A stretch of DNA of 28,072 bases. Source: DASVWH01 sp036389715. GTDB taxonomy: Bacteria; Acidobacteriota; Blastocatellia; Pyrinomonadales; Pyrinomonadaceae. The notes under the pieces were generated by a model that ran no database searches, was not told the DNA's origin, and was given only the letters and a program-made list of their open reading frames with translations. The DNA is taken from contig DASVWH010000106.1 in NCBI GenBank assembly GCA_036389715.1, positions 1 through 28,072 on the forward strand, given 5' to 3'. The position numbers and the translations under genes are program-made. This document shows, piece by piece, positions 16,414 to 25,700 of this stretch; position 1 is the first letter of the stretch; every line of letters starts with the position of its first letter.

Positions 16414-19400
16414 CTATCTTAGGCACGGGCGTCTTGACGACGCGCGTGTTGTAGTTATCCAGGTAGGCGCGGCGCGCTTCGGTCATCGGGTACGCATCGG
16501 GCGCGGCGTAGGGGAAGCGCTTCATGCCATGAAAGGGCAGCGGCATTACCTGGTCCGGGCTGGCCGAGTTGATGTCCATCTCCTTGCTGAAGCCGTCGGC
16601 GTAGAGCAGGAACGTGCGCGTCCATCCGGCGGGCAGGGGCGGCAAAGCGTGTGCGTCGAACGAGAGCGTCAATTCGTCGCCCGTGCGCGAGATGACGAAG
16701 ATGTCGTCCGTCCGGTTAAGCAGAGGCCGCACGTCTCCCTCGCGCGTGTAGCGGCCGGGGAAGACTTTCCAGGGCGAGGTCGAAGAGACCCGCGCGTAAT
16801 CGTAGCCGAAGGGTTCGCGCCCGTCGGGCGTGACCTCGCGCGAGTAGCCGCGCCATCGCAGGTCCGCGACGACCGGGTCGAGTCGCGTCATTTGAACGGG
16901 TGCATCGCCTGCCGAAGTGTCCACCAGAATCCGGTCCCAGTAGATACGCATGTTCGTCACGATACGCACTTCGCGGCTGGCGGAAAGGAACTTGCCCGTC
17001 AGGTCAACGGTCACGGTCTGCGGCCGCCCGACCGGAATCCCTATGTTCTCGATGATGGTTTGCCACTCTCCGCGCCCGTTTTTAACTTGCAGCGCGGGCA
17101 GCCTCATCTGCTTGCCCGCGTGCGAGGCCGCGACGTTGTCGCTCGAAAAGGCGTAATCGGTCCAGCCCGTCAGGAGCAGCAGCGCGCGCTCCTTCGTCTG
17201 TCTCTCTTCGTCCAGCTTCATCGTCAGCGTGTGCTCGCCCGCGTAGCCGCGAATGGAGTCAAGCGGGAAATCGTCCGGCCATTGGCGGTCGAGTTGCGAG
17301 ACGCGCGGGAGCACGTCGTGGCCGTGATCGTCTACGGCCGAGAGCGGCGGGCGGGCCGCGCGCGTCGTGTAGAGCTTGAAGGGCGGTAGCGGCGGGTCAA
17401 TCATCCCTTCGTTCGGATAGACCTCGACGCCCGCGGGATGCGCGACCGCGATGAGTTGCAGGCGGTCAACGTAGAGCACCTCCTCCAGCTCGTTCGTCAC
17501 GCGCAGCTCATAGCGCCCGTCGCGCTCCTTCAATTGATCGCCGCGGATGCGAACGTACTCGTCCGGGTCCGGCGTGTTGAAATGGCCCGGCCCTTCCCAG
17601 TAGCCCATCTCGCCGCCGCCCATGAAGTCCGTGATGAACTCAAAGCGCTCGCCGTTCCAGGCGTAGAGGTAGGGACACGAAGAGGGCTTGCGGTCCAGCT
17701 CGTTGATGGGCAGGGTCAGCGCCTGCGCGGCGGTTCCCTTCGCTGCGCCGGGACGCGGCGTCGCGCCCTGTGCCCCGGCCATCTCCGTTTCGGCCTGAAC
17801 GATTCCGGCGGGCCAGAGCACGCGCACGGCGTCGGCCCCGGTGCGATTTCCCAGGCCGAAGATGGTATCGGCGGGCGCGGGGGCGGGCGCGGCCGAGTAG
17901 GTTTCCAGTTTCTGCACGAGGCTTCCGGCGCGCGTTTCGACCTTGGCCCCGATGCCGCTCCGGTTGCTGACCTTGCCGAAGAGATTGACGCGCAGGCTGC
18001 GATTCTTATTGCCGCCCTCGTTGCGTGCGACGCGCAAAGCTCCCGCCGAAGAGGCGAGGACGAGGTCCGTATCGCCGTCGCCGTCGAGGTCGCCCGCAGC
18101 GAAGGCGCGGCTCAAGGCGTCTGCCTTAACGGACGCTCCCAGGTCGCGCTCGACCGCGCGCTCGCTCGTGTTGGCCCACTCGCTGCCGACGTGGCGCCAG
18201 ACGCGCAGGCCCGCCGCGTTCAGCGCCACGCAGTCGAGCAGCCCGTCGTCGTCGTAATCGAGAAACTGTGCCGCCGTCGTGTTCTCCGAACCGGCGGGCG
18301 CGGGCGCGGTTTTGAAACGGCCCTGCCCGTCGCTGAGACTGAAGAGCCCCACGCCGTCCGCGCTCCCGAAGAAGAAATCGGTGAAGCCGTCCTTGTTGAC
18401 ATCGCCCGCCGCGGCCGCCGTCCAATGGCCCTCCGCGTCAATGCCGACCTCGCGCGCCACGTCGCGGAACGAGCCGTCGCGTTGATTGCTGAAGAGCGCG
18501 GGGGCCTTGCCGTAGTTGACGACCAGCAGGTCAACGTCACGACGATTGTCATAATCGGTCGGCACGACCGCCGCGGCATGCGCGGGCGCATCACCGACCT
18601 TCGCCTTCGCCGTCACGTCCGTGAACTTCCCGCTGCCGTCGTTACGCACCAGCATGTTGGGAGCGCCCGCGAAGTCTTCGGGGAAGGTCACGAAGCCGCC
18701 GGAGCCAGCGCCCGGCGCTTTGGACAGGTCCGCGAGGCCCGCGATGAAAATATCCAGGTCGCCGTCGTGATCTGCATCTACGAAGGCTACGGCCGCCGAG
18801 AGATACGGGTATTGGGGGATACCGGCCGTGACGGTCGCATCGGAGAATTTGCCGCCGCCGTCGTTGTGATAGAGAGCAGCGCCGCCGTCGCGTATGACGA
18901 AGAGGTCAGGCTTGCCGTCGTTGTCATAATCGCCCGCGACCGCGCCCGTGACCGTCCCCTTCGGCTTCGCACCGAGCGCGCCCGCCTGCTCCGTCACGTC
19001 AACAAATTTGCCGCCGTCGTTGCGCGAGAGACGCTGCCCGGCGGGCGTCGCATGGAAGAGGTCCAGGTCGCCGTCGCCGTCATAATCGAAGAGCGTCAGG
19101 CCGCCGCCGAGCGCCGCCGCAATCTCGTCGCGCCGCGCCGCATCGTTCGCTTCGCCCGCTTTGAAGCGGCGGCCCAGCGGCGAAGCTGTGGCTTGCGCGC
19201 CGCCCTTAGTGGAAGACGGAAGCATGGCGGCGGTCGCATCCGCGTAGGCGACGGCAGGCGTGGCGCGCTCGACCAGCTCGGGCTCGGCCCCGGTCGAGAC
19301 GACCGCTTCGGCATACCGCCCCTGCTCCAGATAGTTCTGGCCGATGATAGTGCCCGCGCCGCTCTGTCTGAGCTGCTGAAAACGCTGAATCAGGGTCTGT

Positions 19401-20008
19401 CCTTCGGCGCGCTCCCCGGCGCGCGTCAGCGCGATGCCGAGATTGTAAGTGGCCGTCGCGTTGTAGGGCTCGGCGCTAATCCCTGTGCGAAAGGCTGCGA
19501 TGGCCTCCGGGTATCTCTTCAGCTGGAGATAGAGCTGGCCGAGGTTGACGTTCGCGCCGACATCGCGCGGGTCTATCTTCAGGACGCGCTGAAAGGCTGC
19601 GACGGCATCTTCCGTGCGGTTCTGCGATTTGGCTATCAGGCCGAGGATGTAGTGGGGCTGCGGGGCGTTCGCGTCGAGCGCGGCGGCCTTTTCGGCTTCG
19701 CGTTGAGCGGCCGCGAGGTCGGGCACGTTAAAGAGAGCGATGCCGAGATTGATGCGCGCGATGACGAGCTTCGGGTCGAGCTGCAAGGCGCGCGAGAAGG
19801 AGGCCGCGCCCTCTTTGTGCTTGAACTGTTCGAGCAGCGCGACGCCCAGATTATTCGCCCTGTAGGCATCTTCGCGGGCCGCGAGCGCAGCGGCCGCACC
19901 CTGTCCCGGGCGCGCTGTAGTAGTGCTCGTTCTGCCCGTCAGCGCGAGCAGGCAGAGGCCCGGCAGAACGAGCAGGAGAACCAGAAAAGGCCGGTAAATT
20001 TTCATCAT
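16397..20008 (-). CDS. Large secreted TPR + seven-blade propeller + UnbV + conserved tail protein
   Basis: Encodes 1203 residues from the ATG at 20008 (a second ATG follows at 20005). The longer frame to a TTG at 20083 is excluded because that codon lies at the predicted transcription start. The N-terminus is a signal or anchor (RPFLVLLLVLPGLCLLALTG). TPR repeats occupy about 45-240 (for example NLGIALFNVPDLAAAQREAE and NLGQLYLQLKRYPEAIAAF). Seven FG-GAP/VCBS blade motifs follow at about 307, 359, 410, 485, 535, 583 and 639; the fourth is degenerate (DYDNRRDVD). A divergent ASPIC/UnbV-like domain spans about 670-740. The last 425 residues (from SCPYLY at 777) match the tail of the lipoprotein at 22786-26274, sharing GDQL..RDG.Y.LR.T.EL, TN..IYWD.I (IYWD at 1022-1025), YTR.GDVR.LL and PLP[FY]H. 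I do not recognise this tail as a named domain. The last few residues (VMSDE) come from the adjacent ATGAG repeat. The function is unknown; an extracytoplasmic binding scaffold is inferred. Confidence 0.88.
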   Translation of the reverse strand: MMKIYRPFLVLLLVLPGLCLLALTGRTSTTTARPGQGAAAALAAREDAYRANNLGVALLEQFKHKEGAASFSRALQLDPKLVIARINLGIALFNVPDLAAAQREAEKAAALDANAPQPHYILGLIAKSQNRTEDAVAAFQRVLKIDPRDVGANVNLGQLYLQLKRYPEAIAAFRTGISAEPYNATATYNLGIALTRAGERAEGQTLIQRFQQLRQSGAGTIIGQNYLEQGRYAEAVVSTGAEPELVERATPAVAYADATAAMLPSSTKGGAQATASPLGRRFKAGEANDAARRDEIAAALGGGLTLFDYDGDGDLDLFHATPAGQRLSRNDGGKFVDVTEQAGALGAKPKGTVTGAVAGDYDNDGKPDLFVIRDGGAALYHNDGGGKFSDATVTAGIPQYPYLSAAVAFVDADHDGDLDIFIAGLADLSKAPGAGSGGFVTFPEDFAGAPNMLVRNDGSGKFTDVTAKAKVGDAPAHAAAVVPTDYDNRRDVDLLVVNYGKAPALFSNQRDGSFRDVAREVGIDAEGHWTAAAAGDVNKDGFTDFFFGSADGVGLFSLSDGQGRFKTAPAPAGSENTTAAQFLDYDDDGLLDCVALNAAGLRVWRHVGSEWANTSERAVERDLGASVKADALSRAFAAGDLDGDGDTDLVLASSAGALRVARNEGGNKNRSLRVNLFGKVSNRSGIGAKVETRAGSLVQKLETYSAAPAPAPADTIFGLGNRTGADAVRVLWPAGIVQAETEMAGAQGATPRPGAAKGTAAQALTLPINELDRKPSSCPYLYAWNGERFEFITDFMGGGEMGYWEGPGHFNTPDPDEYVRIRGDQLKERDGRYELRVTNELEEVLYVDRLQLIAVAHPAGVEVYPNEGMIDPPLPPFKLYTTRAARPPLSAVDDHGHDVLPRVSQLDRQWPDDFPLDSIRGYAGEHTLTMKLDEERQTKERALLLLTGWTDYAFSSDNVAASHAGKQMRLPALQVKNGRGEWQTIIENIGIPVGRPQTVTVDLTGKFLSASREVRIVTNMRIYWDRILVDTSAGDAPVQMTRLDPVVADLRWRGYSREVTPDGREPFGYDYARVSSTSPWKVFPGRYTREGDVRPLLNRTDDIFVISRTGDELTLSFDAHALPPLPAGWTRTFLLYADGFSKEMDINSASPDQVMPLPFHGMKRFPYAAPDAYPMTEARRAYLDNYNTRVVKTPVPKIVMSDE

Positions 20009-20086
20009 GGAGATATTAAGGCGCGGCTTTAATCGGAAGTAGACGCGGACGATTTCAAGGGAAAAACGGAGGAGACGTTTCAAGCG

Positions 20087-20114
20087 ACTATAGGGCAGAA
20101 AAAAGTAATGTCAA
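20087..20114 (-). promoter_or_regulatory. Near-consensus sigma-70 promoter for the TPR-propeller-tail gene
   Basis: Read on the minus strand, TTGACA (20114-20109) matches the consensus -35 exactly. A 16-base spacer and TATAGT (20092-20087) follow; the -10 has one mismatch. Transcription would start near 20080, giving a leader of about 70 nt to the ATG at 20008. This also argues against the upstream TTG start at 20083. Confidence 0.65.
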
Positions 20115-20117
20115 GCG

Positions 20118-20154
20118 GGCGCGCAACGCCCGGACGGGCCGGGCGCTGCGCGCC
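20118..20154 (-). terminator. GC-rich hairpin between the secreted 246-residue gene and the next promoter
   Basis: An 8-bp stem (20118-20125 with 20147-20154) and a 7-bp stem (20127-20133 with 20139-20145) are separated by one A/C mismatch, with a five-base loop. It lies 69 bp after the stop of the gene at 20223-20963, in minus orientation. The next T run (six T, 20098-20103) is about 15 bases beyond the stem, so it is not a textbook intrinsic terminator. The adjoining -35 box begins four bases past the stem. Confidence 0.45.
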
Positions 20155-20222
20155 GCACGAAAGGGGCTCTGAGACTCGCGGCCCGGCGCACGATTGATTG
20201 ACGGGGGCACGAGCGCGCCGGG

Positions 20223-20963
20223 CTATTTTCTGGACGCGGCCTGCTGCGGCGCGCCGTTTTTGAAGCTGTAGTCCAACAGCTCGGAGCCGTAGCTGATGGC
20301 TCCGGCCTCGGTCATAGACTTGACGAGTCCGACGCCGTCCGCGTACCAGAAGGTCTTCGTCGTCTTGATGCCGCCCGCCAGCACTTTGCTGACGATCTTC
20401 ATGGCTTTGAACTTGCCCGCGGGGACTTCGACCGTCTCAAAGCCGACGACCTCGCTCGATTCGCTCAGCGACTGGTCCTGCATCCCCTTGCCCGCCCATT
20501 CCCACTTTGCGCCCGCGACCAGCGGGTTCCTCAAATACTGGCGGCCGGGCGTGTACTCGATACTCAGGCTCTCGTTGCCGACATAGAAATCCTTGTGCAT
20601 CAGCACCCAGCCGTCCGTCTTGGAGTACAGCGTATGAATCGCCACGCCCTGCTCCTTTGCGACATCGCCCGTCGTTTTTTCGAGCAGGTAGCGGGTCGTC
20701 CCGTCCGGCTGTTTCTCCGTGCTCAGGACCTTCACGATGAACTCGGATTTCTCTTCCGAGACGGGCGTGCTGCGATACTTCCACCAGTCTCCGACACGCA
20801 GCGGGAAATAGTCCGGCGTCTTCGCAGCCGGGGTCGCAGGCGCGGCCGGTCTTGCGGGCCCCTTTGCTTTTCCCCGCGCGCCGCGTCGTCCCTGGCCCTC
20901 GGCAGCGACGACGCAGAGCAGGCAGATGAGAGCCAGAGCCAGGCTTGTTAAAGTCTTATTCAT
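20223..20963 (-). CDS. Secreted protein of unknown function
   Basis: Encodes 246 residues. A strong GGAGGAG (20967-20973) precedes the ATG at 20963. A clear signal peptide (NKTLTSLALALICLLCVVAAEGQ) leads to a basic, Ala/Pro-rich linker (about 24-50). The remainder starts with YFPLRVGDWWKYR and alternates short polar and hydrophobic segments typical of beta-sheet proteins. Later segments include VPAGKFKAMKIVSKVL and TKTFWYADGVGLVKS. The opening FPL.VG..W.Y pattern is one I associate with uncharacterised secreted proteins of Acidobacteriota and Myxococcota. The fold may be a beta-barrel or half-barrel lipid-binding type, which is a guess. It may be transcribed separately from the ABC importer upstream (100 bp gap, convergence ruled out, same strand). 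No enzymatic motif is seen. Confidence 0.8.
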   Translation of the reverse strand: MNKTLTSLALALICLLCVVAAEGQGRRGARGKAKGPARPAAPATPAAKTPDYFPLRVGDWWKYRSTPVSEEKSEFIVKVLSTEKQPDGTTRYLLEKTTGDVAKEQGVAIHTLYSKTDGWVLMHKDFYVGNESLSIEYTPGRQYLRNPLVAGAKWEWAGKGMQDQSLSESSEVVGFETVEVPAGKFKAMKIVSKVLAGGIKTTKTFWYADGVGLVKSMTEAGAISYGSELLDYSFKNGAPQQAASRK

Positions 20964-21006
20964 AATCTCCTCCAGACATACTCCGAGACATAATCTGAGA
21001 CATAAC
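20961..21006 (-). repeat. Short direct repeats in the leader of the secreted 246-residue gene
   Basis: About three and a half imperfect copies of an 11-12 base unit (AGACATAATCTG on the plus strand; TTATGTCTC on the minus strand) stand just before the gene. The ribosome-binding site and start codon are embedded in the last copy. Each copy contains a decoy ATG. Confidence 0.55.
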
Positions 21007-21063
21007 CAAAGTAAAGCTGTAGCTTCCTGATGAACGGTCTCAAGTGCGGGAAGCGGGGCGTTG

Positions 21064-21828
21064 TCAGCCGCTGACTTCCGATTCGAGGCTCAGTGCTCGG
21101 GCCTCTTTAGTATCGTCTTCGAGGCCGAGTTCGATCAGGATGCGGTGCATGGCGGCGACCACTTCCGGGTGCGTCGGGTCGCGCGGGCGCTCCGATTGCA
21201 GCCGCAGCTCGCAACGGACGCGCGCCGGTCGCTCCGAGAGGACGACGACGCGGTCTGCGAGCTGCGCGGCCTCTTCTATGTCGTGCGTGACGAGGACGAC
21301 CGTGCGCGGCCGCTCGCGCAGCATCAGGGCCAGTTCCCTGCGCAGCCGCAGCCTCGTCAGATAATCGAGCGCCGAGAAAGGCTCGTCAAGCAGGAGCGTA
21401 TCCGTATCGCCCGCGAGCGCCCGTGCCAGCTCGACGCGCTGGCGCATCCCGCCCGAAAGCTGGTGCGGGTAATGCTCCGCAAAACCTTCGAGCCCGATCA
21501 GCGCCAGCAGCTCCTTCAGCTCACGCTGGCGCGCAGCCCGGTCGCCAACGTGCCGGAGCCCGAGCGTGATGTTCTGCGCGACCGTCCGCCAGGGAAAGAG
21601 CCCGTCCTGTTGAAAGACCATCCGCAGGCGGCCCGCCGAGGTCACGTGCCCGGCGGTCGGCTGCTCGAAGCCGGAGCAGAGATTGAGCAGCGTCGTCTTG
21701 CCGCAGCCGGAAGGACCGACGACCGCGACGAATTCGCCAAGCTCGACGGCAAACGAAAAGTCGCGCAGCACTTCGACCGCCCCGAAGGAGCGCGAGACCG
21801 ATTCGAGGCTCAGCGGCTTATCGTTCAT
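21064..21828 (-). CDS. ABC transporter ATP-binding protein (nitrate/sulfonate/taurine type)
   Basis: Encodes 254 residues and has all ATPase motifs: Walker A GPSGCGKT (38-45), Q-loop VFQQDGLFPW (71-80), signature LSGGMRQR (124-131), Walker B LLLDEP (145-150), D-loop SALD and the switch His182 in VTHD. The size and sequence fit the SsuB/TauB/NrtD group, which powers import of sulfonates, nitrate, taurine, thiamine precursors or similar small anions and organics. The start overlaps the end of the permease gene by 11 bases, so they form an operon. The C-terminal stretch after the switch is short, as usual for the group. The substrate is not readable, and no binding protein gene is next to it in this window. 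Confidence 0.92.
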   Translation of the reverse strand: MNDKPLSLESVSRSFGAVEVLRDFSFAVELGEFVAVVGPSGCGKTTLLNLCSGFEQPTAGHVTSAGRLRMVFQQDGLFPWRTVAQNITLGLRHVGDRAARQRELKELLALIGLEGFAEHYPHQLSGGMRQRVELARALAGDTDTLLLDEPFSALDYLTRLRLRRELALMLRERPRTVVLVTHDIEEAAQLADRVVVLSERPARVRCELRLQSERPRDPTHPEVVAAMHRILIELGLEDDTKEARALSLESEVSG

Positions 21829-22591
21829 AGCCCCACCTGATGCTCGGAATCTTCGTCAACTGCAAGAGAAGCCTGTCTATGCCGACGCCGATGAAGCCGA
21901 TGACCACCATGTCAACGACGAGCAGGTCCATTCGCAGGCCGTTGCGCGCGTCCCAGATGGCGAAGCCGAGCCCGTCTCGGCCCGCGATCATCTCCGCCGC
22001 GACGACCACCACCCAGGCCAGCCCCGCCGTGACGCGCAGCGACGTGATGACCTGCGGCGCGATTGCGGGCAGCGTGACCTGCGTCAGCAGCTCCGCGCCG
22101 CGATAGCCGTAGTTGCGCGCGACTCGAAAGTAGACGGCCGGGATGCTCGCGACCGCCGCAATCGTCGCCAGCACAATCGGGAAAAACGAGGCCATGAAGA
22201 TCAGAAAGATCGCCGGCAGGTCTCCGATGCCGAACCAGAGAATGGCAAAGGGTATCCAGGCGAGCGGCGAGAGGTTGCGAAAAAAGTTGACCGTCGGGAG
22301 CAGCGCCGTGCGCGCCTGTGCGCGGTCGCCGAGGATGAGCCCGAGCGGGATGCCGAGCATGACGGCCAGCGCAAAGCCCGCGCCGACGCGGAAAATGGAG
22401 GCTATCAGGTCGTCGAAGAGGCGTCCGGTCCTGAGTTCTTCGCCGAACCCTCTGGCGACCGTCAGCGGCGACGGAAAGGCCGATTCAGGAAAGACGCCCG
22501 CCAGCGACAACGAGCCCCAGAGGGCCAGGGCCAGGAGCAGGACCAGGAGCGGGAGAAGACGGGCCTTCGCGGGGAGTTTCTCTTCCTTCAT
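21818..22591 (-). CDS. ABC transporter permease (SsuC/TauC type)
   Basis: Encodes 257 residues with about six membrane segments: near 11-30, 65-85, 100-120, 125-148, 183-203 and 220-240. The coupling-helix region of the BPD-type permease is present (EAA-like loop around GYRGAELLTQVTLPAIAPQVITSLRVTAGLAW). The stretch FFRNLSPLAWIPFAILWFGIGDLPAIFLIF is characteristic of SsuC/TauC/NrtB permeases. It works with the ATPase encoded by the overlapping downstream gene. The start is the ATG at 22591; the ribosome site is poor. It diverges from the large lipoprotein gene, with 167-194 bp between them. No cognate binding protein is encoded here. Confidence 0.9.
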   Translation of the reverse strand: MKEEKLPAKARLLPLLVLLLALALWGSLSLAGVFPESAFPSPLTVARGFGEELRTGRLFDDLIASIFRVGAGFALAVMLGIPLGLILGDRAQARTALLPTVNFFRNLSPLAWIPFAILWFGIGDLPAIFLIFMASFFPIVLATIAAVASIPAVYFRVARNYGYRGAELLTQVTLPAIAPQVITSLRVTAGLAWVVVVAAEMIAGRDGLGFAIWDARNGLRMDLLVVDMVVIGFIGVGIDRLLLQLTKIPSIRWGYER

Positions 22592-22659
22592 CTTGCGTGG
22601 GGGTTTATCTCTCTACCTCAATCTAAACGATGGACGCGACCGGGGAGACCAGGCATCTT

Positions 22660-22688
22660 CTGACAATTCCTGCGTAATGTTATAACAT
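22660..22688 (+). promoter_or_regulatory. Possible divergent promoter with a 12-bp palindrome
   Basis: CTGACA (22660-22665), a 15-base spacer and TATAAC (22681-22686) form a possible plus-strand promoter for the lipoprotein gene. The -10 is the core of a perfect palindrome ATGTTATAACAT (22677-22688), so a TATAAC is also offered to the minus strand towards the ABC importer. The palindrome could equally be an operator. The spacer is short, so confidence is limited. Confidence 0.4.
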
Positions 22689-22785
22689 AGCCTCGCTCAA
22701 TATCATCAAGCGGGGCCGCAATGGCGCGTGCGTTTGACAGCCCGCCGCTTGCCCTTTCATGCTACCTGGAAAAGTTACTCTGCCG

Positions 22786-25700
22786 ATGCGCATTCGACCA
22801 CTCGCCCCGCAAAACCGCGTCTCTCCCCGGCTGGCCCTCGCGCTGCTGCTGCTGGCGCTTTGTCTGCCCGGCTGCCGGAGCGCGCCGAAGCTCCCGCAGG
22901 CTGGCTCCAATGAGTACCGTGAAACGGCCAGGGCTTTTTATACGGGACTGGCGGCGCTCCAGGTCGGCGACGATGTCCGCGCCGAGAGCGAGTTAACGAA
23001 AGCCACGCAGCTGGCGCCGGACGAGCCCGCCTCCTGGGCCAATCTGGGGCTGCTCAGCCTGCGCCAGAGAAACCTCGACGCGGCGGGCGAGAGGCTGGAG
23101 AAGGCTCGCGCGCTGGCCCCGGACAACGCGCGGCTGTATGTCATGCTCGCCATTCTCGAAAGCAATCGCGGGCGCTTGAATGAAGTGACGGGCCACCTGC
23201 GCAGGGCAATCGAGCTTGAGCCGCAAAACCTGCGCGCTCTCTACATGCTCGCCGAAGAGACCGAGCGGCAGGGCGAAGAGACGGGCGCGGCCGAAGTCTC
23301 CCGCCTGCTCGCGAAGATTCTCGAAGCGCGGCCCGACAATCTGGCCGTTCAGCTTGAGCTGGCGCGTGTCGCGGCCAAGCAGGCGGACGCTGCGACGCTC
23401 AACCGGATGATCGCACGCATAGACGAGCGCGCCGCCGCCTGGCCGCCCGAAGTCCGGCAACAGCTCGACGCGCTCAAGACGGCTGCCGCCGGGACGGACC
23501 CGCGGGCGGCCGCCACCCGGATAGCCTTTCTGCGCAACGTCCTGGTCCGCGTGCCCGAATATCGCCAGAGCCTCGCCGCCGTCAAGACGCAGCCCGGCGA
23601 AGACGCGGAGCCCTTCGCGCGCTTCCTACGCATGGAGACGCCCGCCTTCACGCCCGCGCCGCCCGACGAAGCACTCTCCTTTAGCGCCGCCCCCGTCGCC
23701 GAATTTCAATCCGGCCATTGGGACTGGACCGGCGCAATCTCTTTGAATGGAGAAGGCGCGCCCGCCGTTGCCGTCGCCAACGGGCGCGAAGTGCGTCTCA
23801 GCGGAGGCGCGGCGCTGCCCTTTCCCGGCGGTGCGTCCGCGCTCCCGCCGATGGCGGACGGCATCCTCGCGCTCGATTTCAACTACGACTTTAAGACCGA
23901 CCTCGTGCTGGCGGGCGCGGGCGGCGTGCGCCTCTTCAGGCAGGAGAGCCCTAGTTCATTCACAGATGTCACGTCTCAGGCCAAATTGCCCGCGGCGCTG
24001 ACCGGCGCGGCCTACACGGGCGCCTGGGCCGCGGACATCGAAGCCGACGGCGATCTGGACATAGTGCTCGGCACGGCGGACGGCCCGCCGCTCGTCTTGA
24101 GAAATAACGGCGACGGCACGTTCGTCGAACAACGCCCTTTTGCGGGAGTGATGGGGCTCCGCGATTTCGTCTGGGCCGACCTGGACGGCGACGGCGACCC
24201 GGACGCGGCCCTGCTCGCCGCGGACGGCAGTCTTCAGGTCCTGACGAACGAGCGGACCGGCCAGTTCAGAGCCCGCCAGATGCCGCAAGAGGCCAGACAG
24301 GCGGCCGCCATCGCAACCGCCGATGCAAACAGCGACGGCATCCTGGACATCCTGACGCTCGGCAACGACGGGGCGATTCGACGCCTCTCGGACAAAGCGG
24401 AGGGACGAGCATGGGAGTCCTCCGAGCTTGCGCGCTGGGACGACGCGAACGGCCCTCTGACGGATGCGACCGCGCGTCTTTCCGCTTCGGATGTAGATAA
24501 CAACGGCAGTCTGGACATCCTGGCCTCCGGCCCCGCCGGGGCTCGCGTTTGGTTGAGCGACGCCGGGGGCGGCTTCAAACCGCTCAAGGCGGCCGCGGGC
24601 GAGCGCGTTTTCACGAGCGCGGACACGGACGCGGACGGGCGGCTCGACCTGCTCGGCCTGTCAACGGAGGGCCAGGCTGTTCTGCTGGTCAATCACGGGT
24701 CGAAAAACTATCACTGGCAGCAGGTGCGCCCGCGCGCGCGCCAGGCCGTCGGCGATCAGCGCATCAACTCTTTCGGCGTCGGCGGCGAGATGGAGATTCG
24801 CTCCGGCCTGCTCGTCCAGAAGCAGCCGATCACAGGGCCGCTCGTGCATTTCGGTCTCGGCGAGCAGACGAGTGCAGATGTCGTGCGTATCGTCTGGCCC
24901 AACGGGTCCGTGCGCGCCGAGTTCGATTTGAAGGCGGACCAGGCGGTCGTCGCAGAGCAGCGGCTGAAGGGTTCCTGCCCGTTCCTCTTTGCCGACAACG
25001 GCCGGGAGATGAAGTTTGTGAAGGACGCTGTGCCCTGGGGCTCGGCGATTGGGCTGCGCATCAACACGCTCGGGACGGCGCGCGTGGAAGCGACCGAAGA
25101 GTGGTACAAGATCGGGCGTGACCAACTGGCGGCGCGCGACGGCCACTACGACCTGCGCATCACGGCCGAGCTGTGGGAGACCTACTACTACGATCAGTTA
25201 TCGCTGATGACCGTTGACCATCCGGCGGGCACGGAAATCTTCGTTGACGAACGGTTCGTGATTCCGCCCGTCAAGCTGGCCGTGACGACCGTCAGGACGC
25301 CGCACAGGATAGCGCGCGCCCTGGACGACAACGGGCAGGACGTGACGGAGACGGTCAGTGTGCTCGACGAAAAGTACCTGGACACCTTCGGGCGCGGCGC
25401 TTACCAGGGCGTGACGCGCGACCATTACGTCGAGATAGACCTCGGTGCGGACGCGCCCCGGGGCGGCCCGCTCTGGCTGATTGGCAGGGGCTGGATGCAC
25501 CCGACCGACTCTTCCATCAACGTCGCCATCAGCCAGGGACAGACCGCGCAGGCCAGGCCCTTGAGTATAGAAGTGCCGGACGGTCGCGGCGGCTGGGTCG
25601 TCGCCGTGCCGAACGCGGGCTTTCCGGCGGGACGCAACAAGATTTGCCTCTTCGATCTCTCACACGTCTTTCGCCCCGGCACGCCGCGCCGCTTGCGCCT

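Noticed and set aside
17438..20032. 864-codon open frame antisense to the TPR-propeller-tail gene
   Set aside because: Same artefact: it mirrors the Asp/Gly-rich repeats of the real gene and has no start signal or family similarity.
20009..20083. TTG-initiated longer start of the 1203-residue protein
   Set aside because: The TTG lies at the predicted transcription start of a near-consensus promoter, and the extension would precede the signal peptide.
22759..22785. Upstream ATG of the lipoprotein gene
   Set aside because: It gives a 38-residue pre-lipobox leader; starting at 22786 gives a more normal signal peptide. The difference is only nine residues and remains uncertain.
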